From NCBI GenBank assembly GCA_002380675.1, contig DFWB01000266.1:1-28564 (forward strand): 28,564 nucleotides of DNA, in the 5' to 3' direction. Below are positions 1 through 7,704 of this stretch, one piece after another. How positions within the stretch are numbered: position 1 is the stretch's first letter; the number at the start of each line of letters is the position of its first letter. The notes beneath the pieces are model-generated. The model saw only the letters and a list, made by a program, of their open reading frames with translations. It had not been told where the DNA came from and did no database searches. The position numbers were made by a program, and so were the translations under genes. This DNA is from Akkermansiaceae bacterium UBA4145. GTDB lineage: Bacteria; Verrucomicrobiota; Verrucomicrobiia; Verrucomicrobiales; Akkermansiaceae.

Positions 1-548
1 GCAGTAGCAGTGCTGCTCGCTGAAAAATGGTAAATTAAAACCGTCCTTGAAGCCTTGGTCCGGCGAACCAGTTCCCTCACGGAAGAAATTGTTTCTGGAA
101 AGAGGGTCTCCGCCTCAATCACGACCAGATCGGCTTCGGTAACTCTCGGAGCCTCGAAGGCAGACCTGAGATCTCCAAAAACTTCGCCAAGTTCCAGATC
201 AAACGAAGGATTTGCAGACAGGGTCTCAGCGACGGAGGAGCCTACGACGATAATCCGTTTCCTTGGCGCCAGCGGGGCGGAGGGGAGCTGATCACCGGCG
301 AGGCGCTCCTCGAGTTCCTCGTGTGTCAGGTCCGCGATGCTGCTGATGGAGTGCCCGCGGAGGGTCAGACTCCGCAGGAGAGCGAGGCGTTCGATATCCT
401 CCCGGCCGTAGAGTCGTCGGTTCGACGGGGTCCGATCAGGCACCACGGCCTCGTATCGTGATTCCCACATCCGGATGTTTGACGCTGATAGTCCTGTCCT
501 GCGAGCTACAGCGCCTATGCCAAACGTCTGACGGTTTCCATTTTCCAT
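1..548 (-). CDS. MerR-family transcriptional regulator, LitR/CarH-like DNA-binding domain (3' end beyond window)
   Basis: The reading frame is open from an ATG at 548 to the window edge (182 residues visible, C-terminus missing). Residues 9-75 form a winged-helix MerR domain: a G-V-A-R-R-T-G-L-S helix-turn-helix, then the segment NIRMWESRYEAVVPDRTPS and an R-L-Y-G wing. The W-E-x-R-Y...P-x-R-T pattern is the one seen in LitR/CarA/CarH light- or B12-responsive repressors of carotenoid genes (family knowledge). From about residue 97 a Rossmann-like beta-alpha pattern follows (RIIVVGSS, then ADLVVIEAETL, then TVLIYHF), directly after a short linker. I see neither the four-helix cap nor the DxHxxG cobalamin loop of CarH, so B12 binding is doubtful. 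It is divergent from the proteorhodopsin gene 309 bp away, so control of that cassette is a reasonable inference. Start choice is only moderately sure; no strong ribosome binding site precedes it. Confidence 0.85.
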   Translation of the reverse strand, partial: MENGNRQTFGIGAVARRTGLSASNIRMWESRYEAVVPDRTPSNRRLYGREDIERLALLRSLTLRGHSISSIADLTHEELEERLAGDQLPSAPLAPRKRIIVVGSSVAETLSANPSFDLELGEVFGDLRSAFEAPRVTEADLVVIEAETLFPETISSVRELVRRTKASRTVLIYHFSASSTAT

Positions 549-857
549 AATATTCCAGCTTAGCTCAGAACGCGTATTTCTCTACAGGAAATGCACATAA
601 TGGCGAAAACTTCTATTTTGTTGATATATGATTGAAAAAAACGAGGCCTGAACAATGTGTGTCAAACTTTTGATGCTGAAAATTCTCAACAATACTTATG
701 CGCTCCATCTGCTTCAAACAGAGCGGATCCAAGGGTTTAAGCGGGAATACTCTCCAATTGTGGGCCGGCTCCCTTGGCGGGCAAGTGGTCAGGACCCTCG
801 GGGGACTAGCAGCATCGGGGCGACATTTTAGCTAAAATCTCAAACCAACGAGAAAAC
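549..857. other. Divergent intergenic region between the MerR regulator and proteorhodopsin
   Basis: 309 bp without a credible gene. It should hold the promoters of both divergent genes. On the plus strand there is a TGATATATG extended -10-like element at 622-630 and a weak -35-like TTGATG at 670-675, but no clean sigma-70 pair. A small inverted repeat TCAAA-CT-TTTGA lies at 662-673. The stretch 755-820 is GC-rich and may fold in the rhodopsin leader. A perfect AT-rich palindrome sits just before the rhodopsin start and is listed separately. I find no match to the palindromic CarA/CarH-type operators that I know. Confidence 0.5.
825..838. promoter_or_regulatory. Perfect 14-bp palindrome upstream of proteorhodopsin
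   Basis: ATTTTAGCTAAAAT is a perfect dyad ending 19 bp before the rhodopsin ATG at 858. It could be an operator for a dimeric regulator, for example the divergent MerR protein, or a small hairpin close to the ribosome-binding region. Position and perfect symmetry are seen directly; function is inferred. The only Shine-Dalgarno-like bases before the ATG are ACGAGA at 848-853, so occlusion by this element could matter. Confidence 0.35.
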
Positions 858-1592
858 ATGAACCTAGACTACACAACACTAGCGACCTCCGTTTCTGGAG
901 GTCTTGGAGTAACGGAGATCACCCAGTATTTGTTCTGGGTTGGGACTGTTGCAATGGCGAGTGGGACCGCATTCTTCTGGCTCTCGAAGAATGACGTCCT
1001 TCCGAAATACCGCGGTACACTGATTGTCTCCGGCCTCATCACGGGCATAGCGGCTTTCCATTACTACCGCATGGCTGGCATTTACGCGGCGGGGGAATTC
1101 CCAACCGAATACCGTTACATTGACTGGATTGTCACCACGCCTCTGATGCTCATTAAATTCCCGATGCTGTTGGGATTGGGCGCCCAAGGCAAGAAGTGGC
1201 TGGCTCAGCTGGTGGTTCTCGATGTCATCATGATTGTGACCGCCTATATTGCTGAAGTGTCTGAGATCGGTTCCGGAAGCTGGTGGATGTTCTTCATTAT
1301 CGCAGTAATCGCGTGGGCCGCGATTATTGGCATCCTCTTCAAAGGGATTGGTGGCGCTATTGAAGGTGCAGCCGCTCCGATCGCAAAGGGATTGAGACAA
1401 ATGCGTCTGTTTATCGCCGTAGGGTGGGTGATCTACCCGGTCGGATTTCTTTTAGCGCTGGCGGGGCCAGATGGTGGGAGTATCCGGGAGATCGCCTACA
1501 ATATCGCTGATGTAATCAACAAGGTCGGCTTCGGTCTTGTAGCCTACTACGCCGTGAAAACGATGAGTGCTGTTGAGCTGCAGGACGCCTGA
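858..1592 (+). CDS. Proteorhodopsin, light-driven proton pump with DTK motif
   Basis: Seven-helix microbial rhodopsin of 244 residues, the usual size for proteorhodopsin (about 250). Helix C reads RYIDWIVTTPLMLIK: Asp89 is the proton acceptor, Thr93 the middle residue, and Lys100 occupies the cytoplasmic donor site that is Glu in most proteorhodopsins. Arg86 precedes the acceptor, His68 matches the His that pairs with the acceptor Asp, Asp218 is the second counterion, and Lys222 (in ADVINKVGFG) binds retinal. The spectral-tuning position is Met97; Leu or Met there is typical of green-absorbing forms, Gln of blue. A lysine donor is known from Exiguobacterium rhodopsin. It sits in the inner membrane and should export protons in light. 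The downstream blh gene supplies retinal. Start ATG 858 gives a complete first helix. Outward proton pumping is very likely from D89/T93 but not proven by sequence. Confidence 0.97.
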   Translation: MNLDYTTLATSVSGGLGVTEITQYLFWVGTVAMASGTAFFWLSKNDVLPKYRGTLIVSGLITGIAAFHYYRMAGIYAAGEFPTEYRYIDWIVTTPLMLIKFPMLLGLGAQGKKWLAQLVVLDVIMIVTAYIAEVSEIGSGSWWMFFIIAVIAWAAIIGILFKGIGGAIEGAAAPIAKGLRQMRLFIAVGWVIYPVGFLLALAGPDGGSIREIAYNIADVINKVGFGLVAYYAVKTMSAVELQDA

Positions 1593-1633
1593 GGCGGCCC
1601 CCTGCAGCCAGAAGCTTGCCCCATAACATGGCA

Positions 1634-1665
1634 GACCGGCGGTGGTATGAATACCGCCGCCGGTC
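1634..1665 (+). promoter_or_regulatory. Strong hairpin between rhodopsin and blh
   Basis: The arms GACCGGCGGTGGTAT (1634-1648) and 1651-1665 pair over 15 positions with one U-G wobble; the innermost A-U pairs must open to form the loop. No T-tract follows, so it is not a standard intrinsic terminator. It ends 18 bp before the blh ATG. It may protect the 3' end of rhodopsin mRNA or partly terminate transcription, keeping blh expression below that of the opsin (inference). Confidence 0.5.
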
Positions 1666-1683
1666 TCTCCGACATAAGGGCTT

Positions 1684-2634
1684 ATGAATCACCAAAACCT
1701 CATTTATTTTCTGCCTCCCTTTTCTCTGGCAGTCCTCGCCCTCGTCGGTGCTCTTGTCCCAGGGTGGGTGGACGCTTGGTGGTTTCTGCCCTTTCTCATC
1801 TCGGCAGTTTTGATCGGCCTTCCACACGGTGCTGCGGATTGGGGAGTGCTCAGGCGATTAGTAGGCCGGGAAAGCCGGCCAACGGCATGCGGATGCGTCC
1901 TCATTTACTCTCTCCTCCTGGTCGCGTCAGCCAGCGCCGTATTTTTGATACCAGCTCTGGGACTCGGATTTTTTCTTCTCGTCTCAGCTTGGCATTTCGG
2001 TGGAGCCGATTCTCACGACTTTCAAAACCAATTCGGGCTGAAAAGGCGAAAGGGAATGCTCAGCATCGTGGCAGTCTCTCGCGGGGCTCTCATCGTCACG
2101 GCACCCTTTCTCTTTCGCTTTGGTGATATGTTCGGGGTATGTGAGTCTTGGTGCGCCATTCTGGGTGCTGGATGGATCCCGAGCCACCTCAGTGATGCCT
2201 TTGAGAAAGTGCTTCAAGTTGTTTTCGGGCTCGCTGTCGTCTTGGCTGCGGTCAGCGTATCGTGGATTCTGTTCGCCGGGGGCAAAAAGCCGGCTGTCTG
2301 GTTCGCTCTCGAGACGGTCTTGCTAGTCGCCAGTTTTTCCGTGCTGCACCCTCTGTTCGCGCTGGGATCCTATTTTCTGTGTTGGCATAGCCTTCGGCAC
2401 CTGACCCATCTTCGCGCCCTTTGCGATGTTGGGAGCCGATCGGGGTGGCTGCTTCGTCTTTCGGGACCTTTTATGCTGCCTTCCCTCCTGGCGATTGGGG
2501 CTCTGGCGTGGGGAACCGGAAGCCTCCAGTCCCCTGAGCAGGGCGCCATCACTCTTTTGATCTTCTTTGCAATTGTGACTCCGGCTCATCAGTGGCTAGT
2601 CAGTCGTGAAATACAGTCTCCCAGCCCGGCTTAA
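1684..2634 (+). CDS. blh: Brp/Blh family beta-carotene 15,15'-dioxygenase
   Basis: A 316-residue polytopic membrane protein that cleaves beta-carotene to two molecules of retinal, the chromophore of the rhodopsin encoded just upstream. The family's conserved histidine motifs are all visible: GLPHGAADW (His48), WHFGGADSHDF (His104), CWHSLRHL (His235 and His239) and TPAHQW (His302); these are expected to hold the catalytic iron. Several hydrophobic segments fit 7-8 membrane spans. The start at 1684 has a plausible ribosome binding sequence AAGGG a few bases upstream. It lies 91 bp after the rhodopsin stop and 56 bp before crtI on the same strand, so probably the same operon. No missing motif or frameshift. 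Confidence 0.95.
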   Translation: MNHQNLIYFLPPFSLAVLALVGALVPGWVDAWWFLPFLISAVLIGLPHGAADWGVLRRLVGRESRPTACGCVLIYSLLLVASASAVFLIPALGLGFFLLVSAWHFGGADSHDFQNQFGLKRRKGMLSIVAVSRGALIVTAPFLFRFGDMFGVCESWCAILGAGWIPSHLSDAFEKVLQVVFGLAVVLAAVSVSWILFAGGKKPAVWFALETVLLVASFSVLHPLFALGSYFLCWHSLRHLTHLRALCDVGSRSGWLLRLSGPFMLPSLLAIGALAWGTGSLQSPEQGAITLLIFFAIVTPAHQWLVSREIQSPSPA

Positions 2635-2690
2635 AAATTTTTCCTTTGGAAGATAACGGAAAGTATCTCTACTCCTGAAACACATCGGTT

Positions 2691-4226
2691 ATGCAGCACA
2701 AGAATAACTCACGTCACGTTGTCGTCGTGGGCGCCGGACCGGGAGGGTTAACCTCCGCGATGATCCTTGCGCACCGAGGATTTCGAGTCACCGTGGTGGA
2801 AAAAGGTGACCGGGTGGGAGGAAGGAATGCTGAGCTTCGTGCTGGAGACTACTCTTTCGACACCGGGCCGACATTTCTTCATCAGCGCTTCACTCTCGAT
2901 GAGGTATTCGCAGAGGCAGGGAGAGACCTCGATGAGGAGTTGGAGCTCGTTCTCCTTGACCCAATGACGCGGTTGAGCTGGGGAGAAAAGAGTCTCGAGA
3001 CCAGTTGTGACGCCGTCAAGATGGCAGAGGAAATTGAGCGTAAGTTTCCGGGAGAGAGCGCTGGTTTTGAGCGGTTCATGCGGGACCATGAGGCAAAGCT
3101 CCGCGTTCTTTTTCCCTGCCTGCAGAAGCCCTACACTCGCGCTGTTGACCTCGTGAGTCCGAAGTTACTCCGGGCTCTTCCCTATGTCGCGACAGGCGAC
3201 AGCGTGTTCAAATTGCTTGAGCGCTATTTTACCGATGAGCGGCTACGGCTAGCGTTCACTTTCCAGTCCAAATATCTTGGGATGTCTCCATGGAAATGTC
3301 CGGCGCTTTTCAGTATTCTGGCGTATCTGGAGTATCAGTTTGGCGTCTACCACGTGCAGGGAGGACTTTGTCAGATCTCCGAAAAGATGGCTGAGGTGGC
3401 GGCGGCAGACGGAGCGGAAGTGAGACTGGACTCTCCGGTTGAGGAGGTGCTGACGGCGGGACGCACCACCACTGGGGTGCAGCTTTCTTCCGGCGAGGTG
3501 ATCAAGGCTGATGCGGTCGTGATAAATGCAGATTACGGGGCGGCGGTAACGCAGCTGCTGAATGGCAACGGAGTGCCCGACCGGAGGATGCGGCGGAAGG
3601 GGTTTTCATGCTCCACCTTCATGCTCTATCTGGGGTTGGACAAAATCTACGAGGACGAGCCGCATCATCATATTTTGTTCGCTGATGACTACCGCCGTAA
3701 TATTACCGAAGTGCAAAACGAGAAGGACGTCTCAGAGGACATGTCGATCTACGTGCGCAATTCTTCTGTCACGGATCCGCACGTAGCTCCCGCCGGGGGC
3801 TCAGGTATCTACGTTCTCGTCCCGACAATCAACTTGCGGCACGGAGTCGACTGGGATGCCACGCAACGGGAATACCGGGATCGCATCCTTCAACGCATAG
3901 AGGAGCGCACCGGAATGAAGGATCTGAGGGAGCACATCGTGGAAGAGCGCTTGGTCTCACCACGGCACTGGAAGGATGACTATTCCGTCTACCTTGGTGC
4001 GACATTCAACTTGAAGCATACCCTGAATCAGCTGCTTTATCTGCGTCCGCACAACCGCTACAGAAACTTCAAGAACCTGTATTTGGTGGGAGGTGGAACA
4101 CACCCCGGCTCGGGACTTCCCACGATCTATGAGTCGGGCAGGATCAGCTCGAACCTTGTGTGTGAGCAGTTCGGACAGAAATTCCCCCAGATTGATTTCG
4201 CGACCCCTCTTCTTAATCCTAGATAG
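2691..4226 (+). CDS. crtI: CrtI-type phytoene desaturase family FAD-dependent carotenoid desaturase
   Basis: 511 residues, the usual length for bacterial CrtI. The N-terminus has the FAD dinucleotide-binding motif VVVGAGPGGL (Gly14-Gly19) followed by an acidic residue in VVEKGDRVGGR, then SFDTGPT. Residues about 466-490 carry the diagnostic CrtI C-terminal signature LVGGGTHPGSGLPT followed by ESGR. It probably desaturates phytoene to lycopene, a precursor of the beta-carotene that Blh cleaves. Its position 56 bp behind blh in the same direction supports this. The specificity is not certain: related CrtN, CrtD or ketolase-type members share the same fold and signature. crtE, crtB and crtY are not in this window. 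No good ribosome binding site directly precedes the ATG. Confidence 0.88.
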   Translation: MQHKNNSRHVVVVGAGPGGLTSAMILAHRGFRVTVVEKGDRVGGRNAELRAGDYSFDTGPTFLHQRFTLDEVFAEAGRDLDEELELVLLDPMTRLSWGEKSLETSCDAVKMAEEIERKFPGESAGFERFMRDHEAKLRVLFPCLQKPYTRAVDLVSPKLLRALPYVATGDSVFKLLERYFTDERLRLAFTFQSKYLGMSPWKCPALFSILAYLEYQFGVYHVQGGLCQISEKMAEVAAADGAEVRLDSPVEEVLTAGRTTTGVQLSSGEVIKADAVVINADYGAAVTQLLNGNGVPDRRMRRKGFSCSTFMLYLGLDKIYEDEPHHHILFADDYRRNITEVQNEKDVSEDMSIYVRNSSVTDPHVAPAGGSGIYVLVPTINLRHGVDWDATQREYRDRILQRIEERTGMKDLREHIVEERLVSPRHWKDDYSVYLGATFNLKHTLNQLLYLRPHNRYRNFKNLYLVGGGTHPGSGLPTIYESGRISSNLVCEQFGQKFPQIDFATPLLNPR

Positions 4227-4323
4227 CGCAGTAGGCGGTAGCTACCCCGGCGGATCTGCTAATAGGTTCAATGACTCGGAGCGCGAAGGTTCCGCTGACC
4301 GACAGCCGGTGCGCGGGGCCAAG

Positions 4324-4400
<77 letters not shown>

Positions 4401-4516
4401 ACATGCCAGTAATGACGAGGGCGGAAGGTAGGGAATTGCAGGATTGTGTCAAGTGGGGTTGCCCATCAACAGGACCTCCCTGCGTATCTCCATGGTGGGC
4501 CTGTGCCCCTTTTACA

Positions 4517-4703
4517 GGGCTGATCCCTTCAACCCCGGGATGCGCGATATTTCCCTTGATTTTTAGGGTTCTACCCCTAGGTTCAGCCCCCCCTGAGCCG
4601 AGAGTTCGGGGGAATGCGACGGCTGTTGGAGCCCCATTGCCGTCGCAGAATGGGGCAAATGTCGGAAGGCAAATCAACCAACAACCAACCTTAACAACAG
4701 AAA
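4517..4703 (+). promoter_or_regulatory. Structured rpsA leader with alternative hairpins
   Basis: Several inverted repeats precede rpsA. GGGCTGA (4517-4523) pairs with TCAGCCC (4583-4589). A C-run at 4587-4593 can pair with GGGGG at 4608-4612. GCGACGGC (4616-4623) pairs perfectly with 4639-4646, while GCCCCATT (4631-4638) pairs perfectly with AATGGGGC (4649-4656); these two 8-bp stems interleave, and the 2-nt connector makes a full pseudoknot unlikely, so they look mutually exclusive. After 4670 the leader is A/C-rich and unstructured, and there is no Shine-Dalgarno next to the ATG; GGAAGG lies 35 bp upstream, too far. This fits autogenous control by S1, which is known for E. coli rpsA. The switch itself is inference. 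Confidence 0.5.
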
Positions 4704-6467
4704 ATGAGTAACGAAGCCGTCGCGGGTGCGACGATTAATGCTGAGCTGGATGCACTGATCGATTCCAAGTTCCGCGAATTTAAAGAAGGTTCCATCGTTA
4801 ATGGAACGATCCTCGATATCCGCCCACAGGTAGTGATTGTCGATGTCGGGTATAAGTCAGAGGGGGTGATCCCTGCCTCTGAGTTTGAAGATGATGAGAT
4901 CGAGGAAGGGGACGAGGTAGAGGTTCTCCTCGAGCGCCTCGAAAATGATGAGGGCATGATCGTCCTGTCCAAGGAAAAGGCTGCGCACAAGCAGAACTGG
5001 GACAAGATCGTCAAAGTATTTGAAGACGGGGGACTGGTTAAAGGAAAGGTCAAGAGCATGGTCAAGGGTGGCCTGATGGTGAACGTCGGCGTCGAGGCTT
5101 TCCTGCCTGGGTCGCAGGTAGACATCATTCCTCCAAAAGATCTCAATGAATTTGTCGGGAAGATCTACGAGTTCAAGATCGTCAAGGTTAACGATGAGCG
5201 GCAGAATATTGTATTAAGCCGCCGCGAGGTGATTGAGGCCGAACGCTCGGAGCGGCGGCAGCGGTTCCTGCAGACCGTCAAGGTCGGAGACAAGGTTACT
5301 GGGCAGGTCAAGAATCTCACCGACTTCGGTGCTTTTGTGGACCTTGAGGGCATGGACGGGCTCCTGCACATTACGGATATGAGCTGGGGTCGAATCAATC
5401 ACCCGAGTGAAATGCTGAGAATCAGTCAGGAAATCGACGTGCAGATTCTGGATGTGGACCGCGAGAAGGAGAGGGTGTCGCTCGGACTGAAACAGATGAC
5501 CGACAACCCATGGGAGGACATCGAGGCGAAATTCCCAATGGGATCCCATGTGAAAGGTCGGATCACCAAGCTACTGCCTTACGGGGCCTTTGTGGAACTG
5601 CAGCGTGGTGTTGAGGGCCTTGTGCACGTGTCTGAGCTTTCATGGGTCAAGCGGATCACTCGGCCGAGTGACGTGCTTGAACTGGACCAGGAGATTGAGG
5701 CGGTCGTGCTTGGAATCAGTATCGAAGAGCAGAAAATCTCTCTCGGGGTCCGTCAGTTGGAGCCCAATCCATGGGATGAGATCGAGGGCCGTTACCCGAT
5801 TGGCACCAAGATCAACGGTGCGGTTCGCAACCTCACTGCTTACGGGGCTTTCGTGGGCCTCGAGGAAGGTATCGACGGCATGATCCACGTCTCCGACCTC
5901 AGTTGGACGCGTAAAATTAACCACCCCAGCGAGATTCTCAAGAAGAGCGAAGAGGTGGAGGCCATCGTTCTTGCCATCGACAAGGAGAACCAGCGCGTTT
6001 CACTGGGGATCAAGCAACTCGATACTGATCCATGGTCCGATATTGATACGAAGTTCAAGGTCGGAGACATAGCTAAGGGAACTGTGGCCAAGATCGCCAG
6101 CTTTGGTGCATTCGTCAGCCTCGATGGAGATATCGATGGCCTGATTCACATATCGCAGTTGAGTGAAGAGCACGTCGAGCGTGTGAAGGATATTCTCAAT
6201 GTTGCCGATGAGGTGGAAGCCCGGGTCATCAAGGTCGATAAAATCGAGCGTCGGATTGGACTGTCCATTAAGGCGGTTGAATACAGCGCAGAGCAGCTCC
6301 AGAAGGAATCTCAGAGCTTCGAGACGTTACGTCCATCCAGCGACCTCGTGGGCTTGGAGCAGGCCTTCAACCTGGCGGCAGCCACGGGTGCTCCGTCAGA
6401 GGAGGAGTGGAGTCCGAGCGGGGCCCCAGAATCCGACTCCGGCGAGGAAGAAGAGAAATCCGAGTAA
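4704..6467 (+). CDS. rpsA: 30S ribosomal protein S1
   Basis: 587 residues with six S1 OB-fold repeats, starting near residues 27, 110, 193, 278, 365 and 452. Repeats 3-6 carry the typical core pattern GAFV(D/E/G/S)L, then (D/E)GL(L/V/I)H and a V-S-L-G-type end. The tail after about residue 530 is acidic and low in complexity. S1 binds single-stranded mRNA on the 30S subunit and helps translation of messages with weak Shine-Dalgarno sequences, which several genes in this window have. Repeats 1 and 2 are the diverged, ribosome-binding type. Start ATG 4704 gives the usual N-terminus. It appears to be transcribed alone, with a structured leader and its own terminator. Confidence 0.97.
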   Translation: MSNEAVAGATINAELDALIDSKFREFKEGSIVNGTILDIRPQVVIVDVGYKSEGVIPASEFEDDEIEEGDEVEVLLERLENDEGMIVLSKEKAAHKQNWDKIVKVFEDGGLVKGKVKSMVKGGLMVNVGVEAFLPGSQVDIIPPKDLNEFVGKIYEFKIVKVNDERQNIVLSRREVIEAERSERRQRFLQTVKVGDKVTGQVKNLTDFGAFVDLEGMDGLLHITDMSWGRINHPSEMLRISQEIDVQILDVDREKERVSLGLKQMTDNPWEDIEAKFPMGSHVKGRITKLLPYGAFVELQRGVEGLVHVSELSWVKRITRPSDVLELDQEIEAVVLGISIEEQKISLGVRQLEPNPWDEIEGRYPIGTKINGAVRNLTAYGAFVGLEEGIDGMIHVSDLSWTRKINHPSEILKKSEEVEAIVLAIDKENQRVSLGIKQLDTDPWSDIDTKFKVGDIAKGTVAKIASFGAFVSLDGDIDGLIHISQLSEEHVERVKDILNVADEVEARVIKVDKIERRIGLSIKAVEYSAEQLQKESQSFETLRPSSDLVGLEQAFNLAAATGAPSEEEWSPSGAPESDSGEEEEKSE

Positions 6468-6489
6468 ACTCTTCCGGCCTCAGAAATTT

Positions 6490-6528
6490 AACGCTCCGGG
6501 GTGGTCGACGCCGCCTCGGGGCGTTTTT
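6490..6528 (+). terminator. Intrinsic terminator of rpsA
   Basis: Arms 6490-6504 and 6511-6525 form a 15-bp stem with three G-U wobbles and the loop TCGACG; the right arm runs into TTTTT (6524-6528). It starts 23 bp after the rpsA stop. Confidence 0.85.
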
Positions 6529-6648
6529 ACATACAGAAACCTGCCATGGATACGTGGCTTTTCTGCAGAGCGATGCTGCGCAGATATCTTGCGGCTGTCG
6601 GGACTGCCCCTTGTTTTCTACAAGTGCTCTGCAGCGAGAAGAGAGGTT

Positions 6649-6927
6649 CTACTCTTCGCTTTCTGCCTTGGGCTTCTTTGCCCGACGCACGGCGCCGAAG
6701 CGCTTCTGAAACTTGTCGATACGTCCCTCGGTGTCAACGAACTGCTTCTGACCGGTGAAGAACGGATGAGAGTCAGCGGTGACACCGATTGAAATGACAA
6801 AGTGATCCACTCCGTCAACCTGCTCCACACGATCGGACTTGGCGGTAGAGCGTGTAACAAACTGCTTACCGGTGCTCATGTCCTGGAAGATGACCGGATT
6901 GTATTCTGGGTGGAGATCCGCTTTCAT
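6649..6927 (-). CDS. rpmE2: 50S ribosomal protein L31 type B
   Basis: 92 residues beginning MKADLHPEYNPVIFQDMSTG, the L31 N-terminal signature, with TRST and a basic C-terminal part FQKRFG. It has no cysteines, so it is the zinc-free (C-minus, type B) form; in organisms with both forms this one replaces the zinc-binding form under zinc shortage, but many organisms carry only type B. It is convergent with rpsA and lies 69 bp after the SHD1 gene on the same strand. A TTGACA sequence in that gap hints at an own promoter, though no good -10 was found. Confidence 0.95.
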   Translation of the reverse strand: MKADLHPEYNPVIFQDMSTGKQFVTRSTAKSDRVEQVDGVDHFVISIGVTADSHPFFTGQKQFVDTEGRIDKFQKRFGAVRRAKKPKAESEE

Positions 6928-6996
6928 GAAATGACGCCCTGAGTGGCGGGCGGGGAGAATGCGTGATCTTATGCAGGTGTCAAGAAATTGAGCCCA

Positions 6997-7704
6997 TTAC
7001 GGGCTGTTTTGTTTGGGTTTCAAGATAAGGAGGCGGGGTCCCGCCCCTGACTCTGTAGACCTAACCAGAATAGTATCCCCTCCGCCGGTGAGGTCGAAAA
7101 CAATGCTGTCTGAGCCCTGAAAAACGGCAGGAGGCAGGAGGATGTCGAATGAAGCGCCAGAAGGAGCACCCTTTGCAGCGCCGATGGTTTTTCCGCCAGA
7201 TTGAACCCGTATGGTGCTTCTTGTCCCTCCGCGGGCTTGGGTGGTCACTCGCAGGACGACCCGCTGGTTTTCAGCGATCGAGGGCGGTGAGCCAAAACGG
7301 CGGAATTGGAGCCGCAGGCTGCCGCCGCTGCTGGGCTGTGAATTGATGGGGTAATATCCAAGCTCTCTCGCTTTTGATGTAGTGATTTTCTTTGATCGAT
7401 ACTCTTCCCATGTCAGGGGAGCGTGGTAAATAATTCCTTCTGCTTTATCTTGGGCGCGCAATCCCCGGGTATACTCGAGATCAGCATTGGAAAGAGCACC
7501 TAGCTCCACTTGGAATTCACGTCCCTTGCGATCCTTGAGATAGAGAGTTTTCTGATTCGACCATTGGTATTCTGCCGTGAATGTTCTTCCGTCGGTGTAG
7601 TGCCATACGCGGGTCTGGCCTGCTTCAACCGGTGGCCCTCCCGTAAGAAGAGCCAGAGCGATTGAGGCTTTCAGGAAAATGCCCATCTTTTGCGAGTCTC
7701 TCAT
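6997..7704 (-). CDS. Secreted protein with SHD1 (Sla1 homology) domain
   Basis: 235 residues. The N-terminus (about residues 8-28) is a signal peptide ending PPVEAG. Residues about 32-82 match the SHD1 pattern: R-x-W-x-Y-x-D-G-R-T-F-x-A-E-Y, a K-x-L-Y-L-K-D-R-K-G segment, then V-E-L-G-A-L-S-x-A-D-x-E-Y. In Sla1 this small domain binds peptides; in Planctomycetes and Verrucomicrobia it is common in exported proteins of unknown function (family knowledge). The C-terminal half is beta-rich and unassigned. The ATG shares one base with the stop codon of the metalloprotease gene upstream (TAATG), so the two are very likely translationally coupled. Role unknown. Confidence 0.75.
   Translation of the reverse strand: MRDSQKMGIFLKASIALALLTGGPPVEAGQTRVWHYTDGRTFTAEYQWSNQKTLYLKDRKGREFQVELGALSNADLEYTRGLRAQDKAEGIIYHAPLTWEEYRSKKITTSKARELGYYPINSQPSSGGSLRLQFRRFGSPPSIAENQRVVLRVTTQARGGTRSTIRVQSGGKTIGAAKGAPSGASFDILLPPAVFQGSDSIVFDLTGGGDTILVRSTESGAGPRLLILKPKQNSP

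Noticed and set aside
600..700. A clear sigma-70 promoter for proteorhodopsin
   Set aside because: Only partial -10 and -35 matches with wrong spacing were found, so no promoter is placed.
879..1400. 173-residue open frame antisense to proteorhodopsin
   Set aside because: It lies wholly within the rhodopsin gene, has no recognisable domain, and the plus-strand protein is certain.
4616..4656. Full H-type pseudoknot in the rpsA leader
   Set aside because: The two-base link between the 3' arms is too short to span an 8-bp stem; alternative hairpins are more likely.
6199..6792. 197-residue open frame over the end of rpsA
   Set aside because: Shadow of rpsA in another frame that runs through the rpsA terminator and into rpmE on the other strand.
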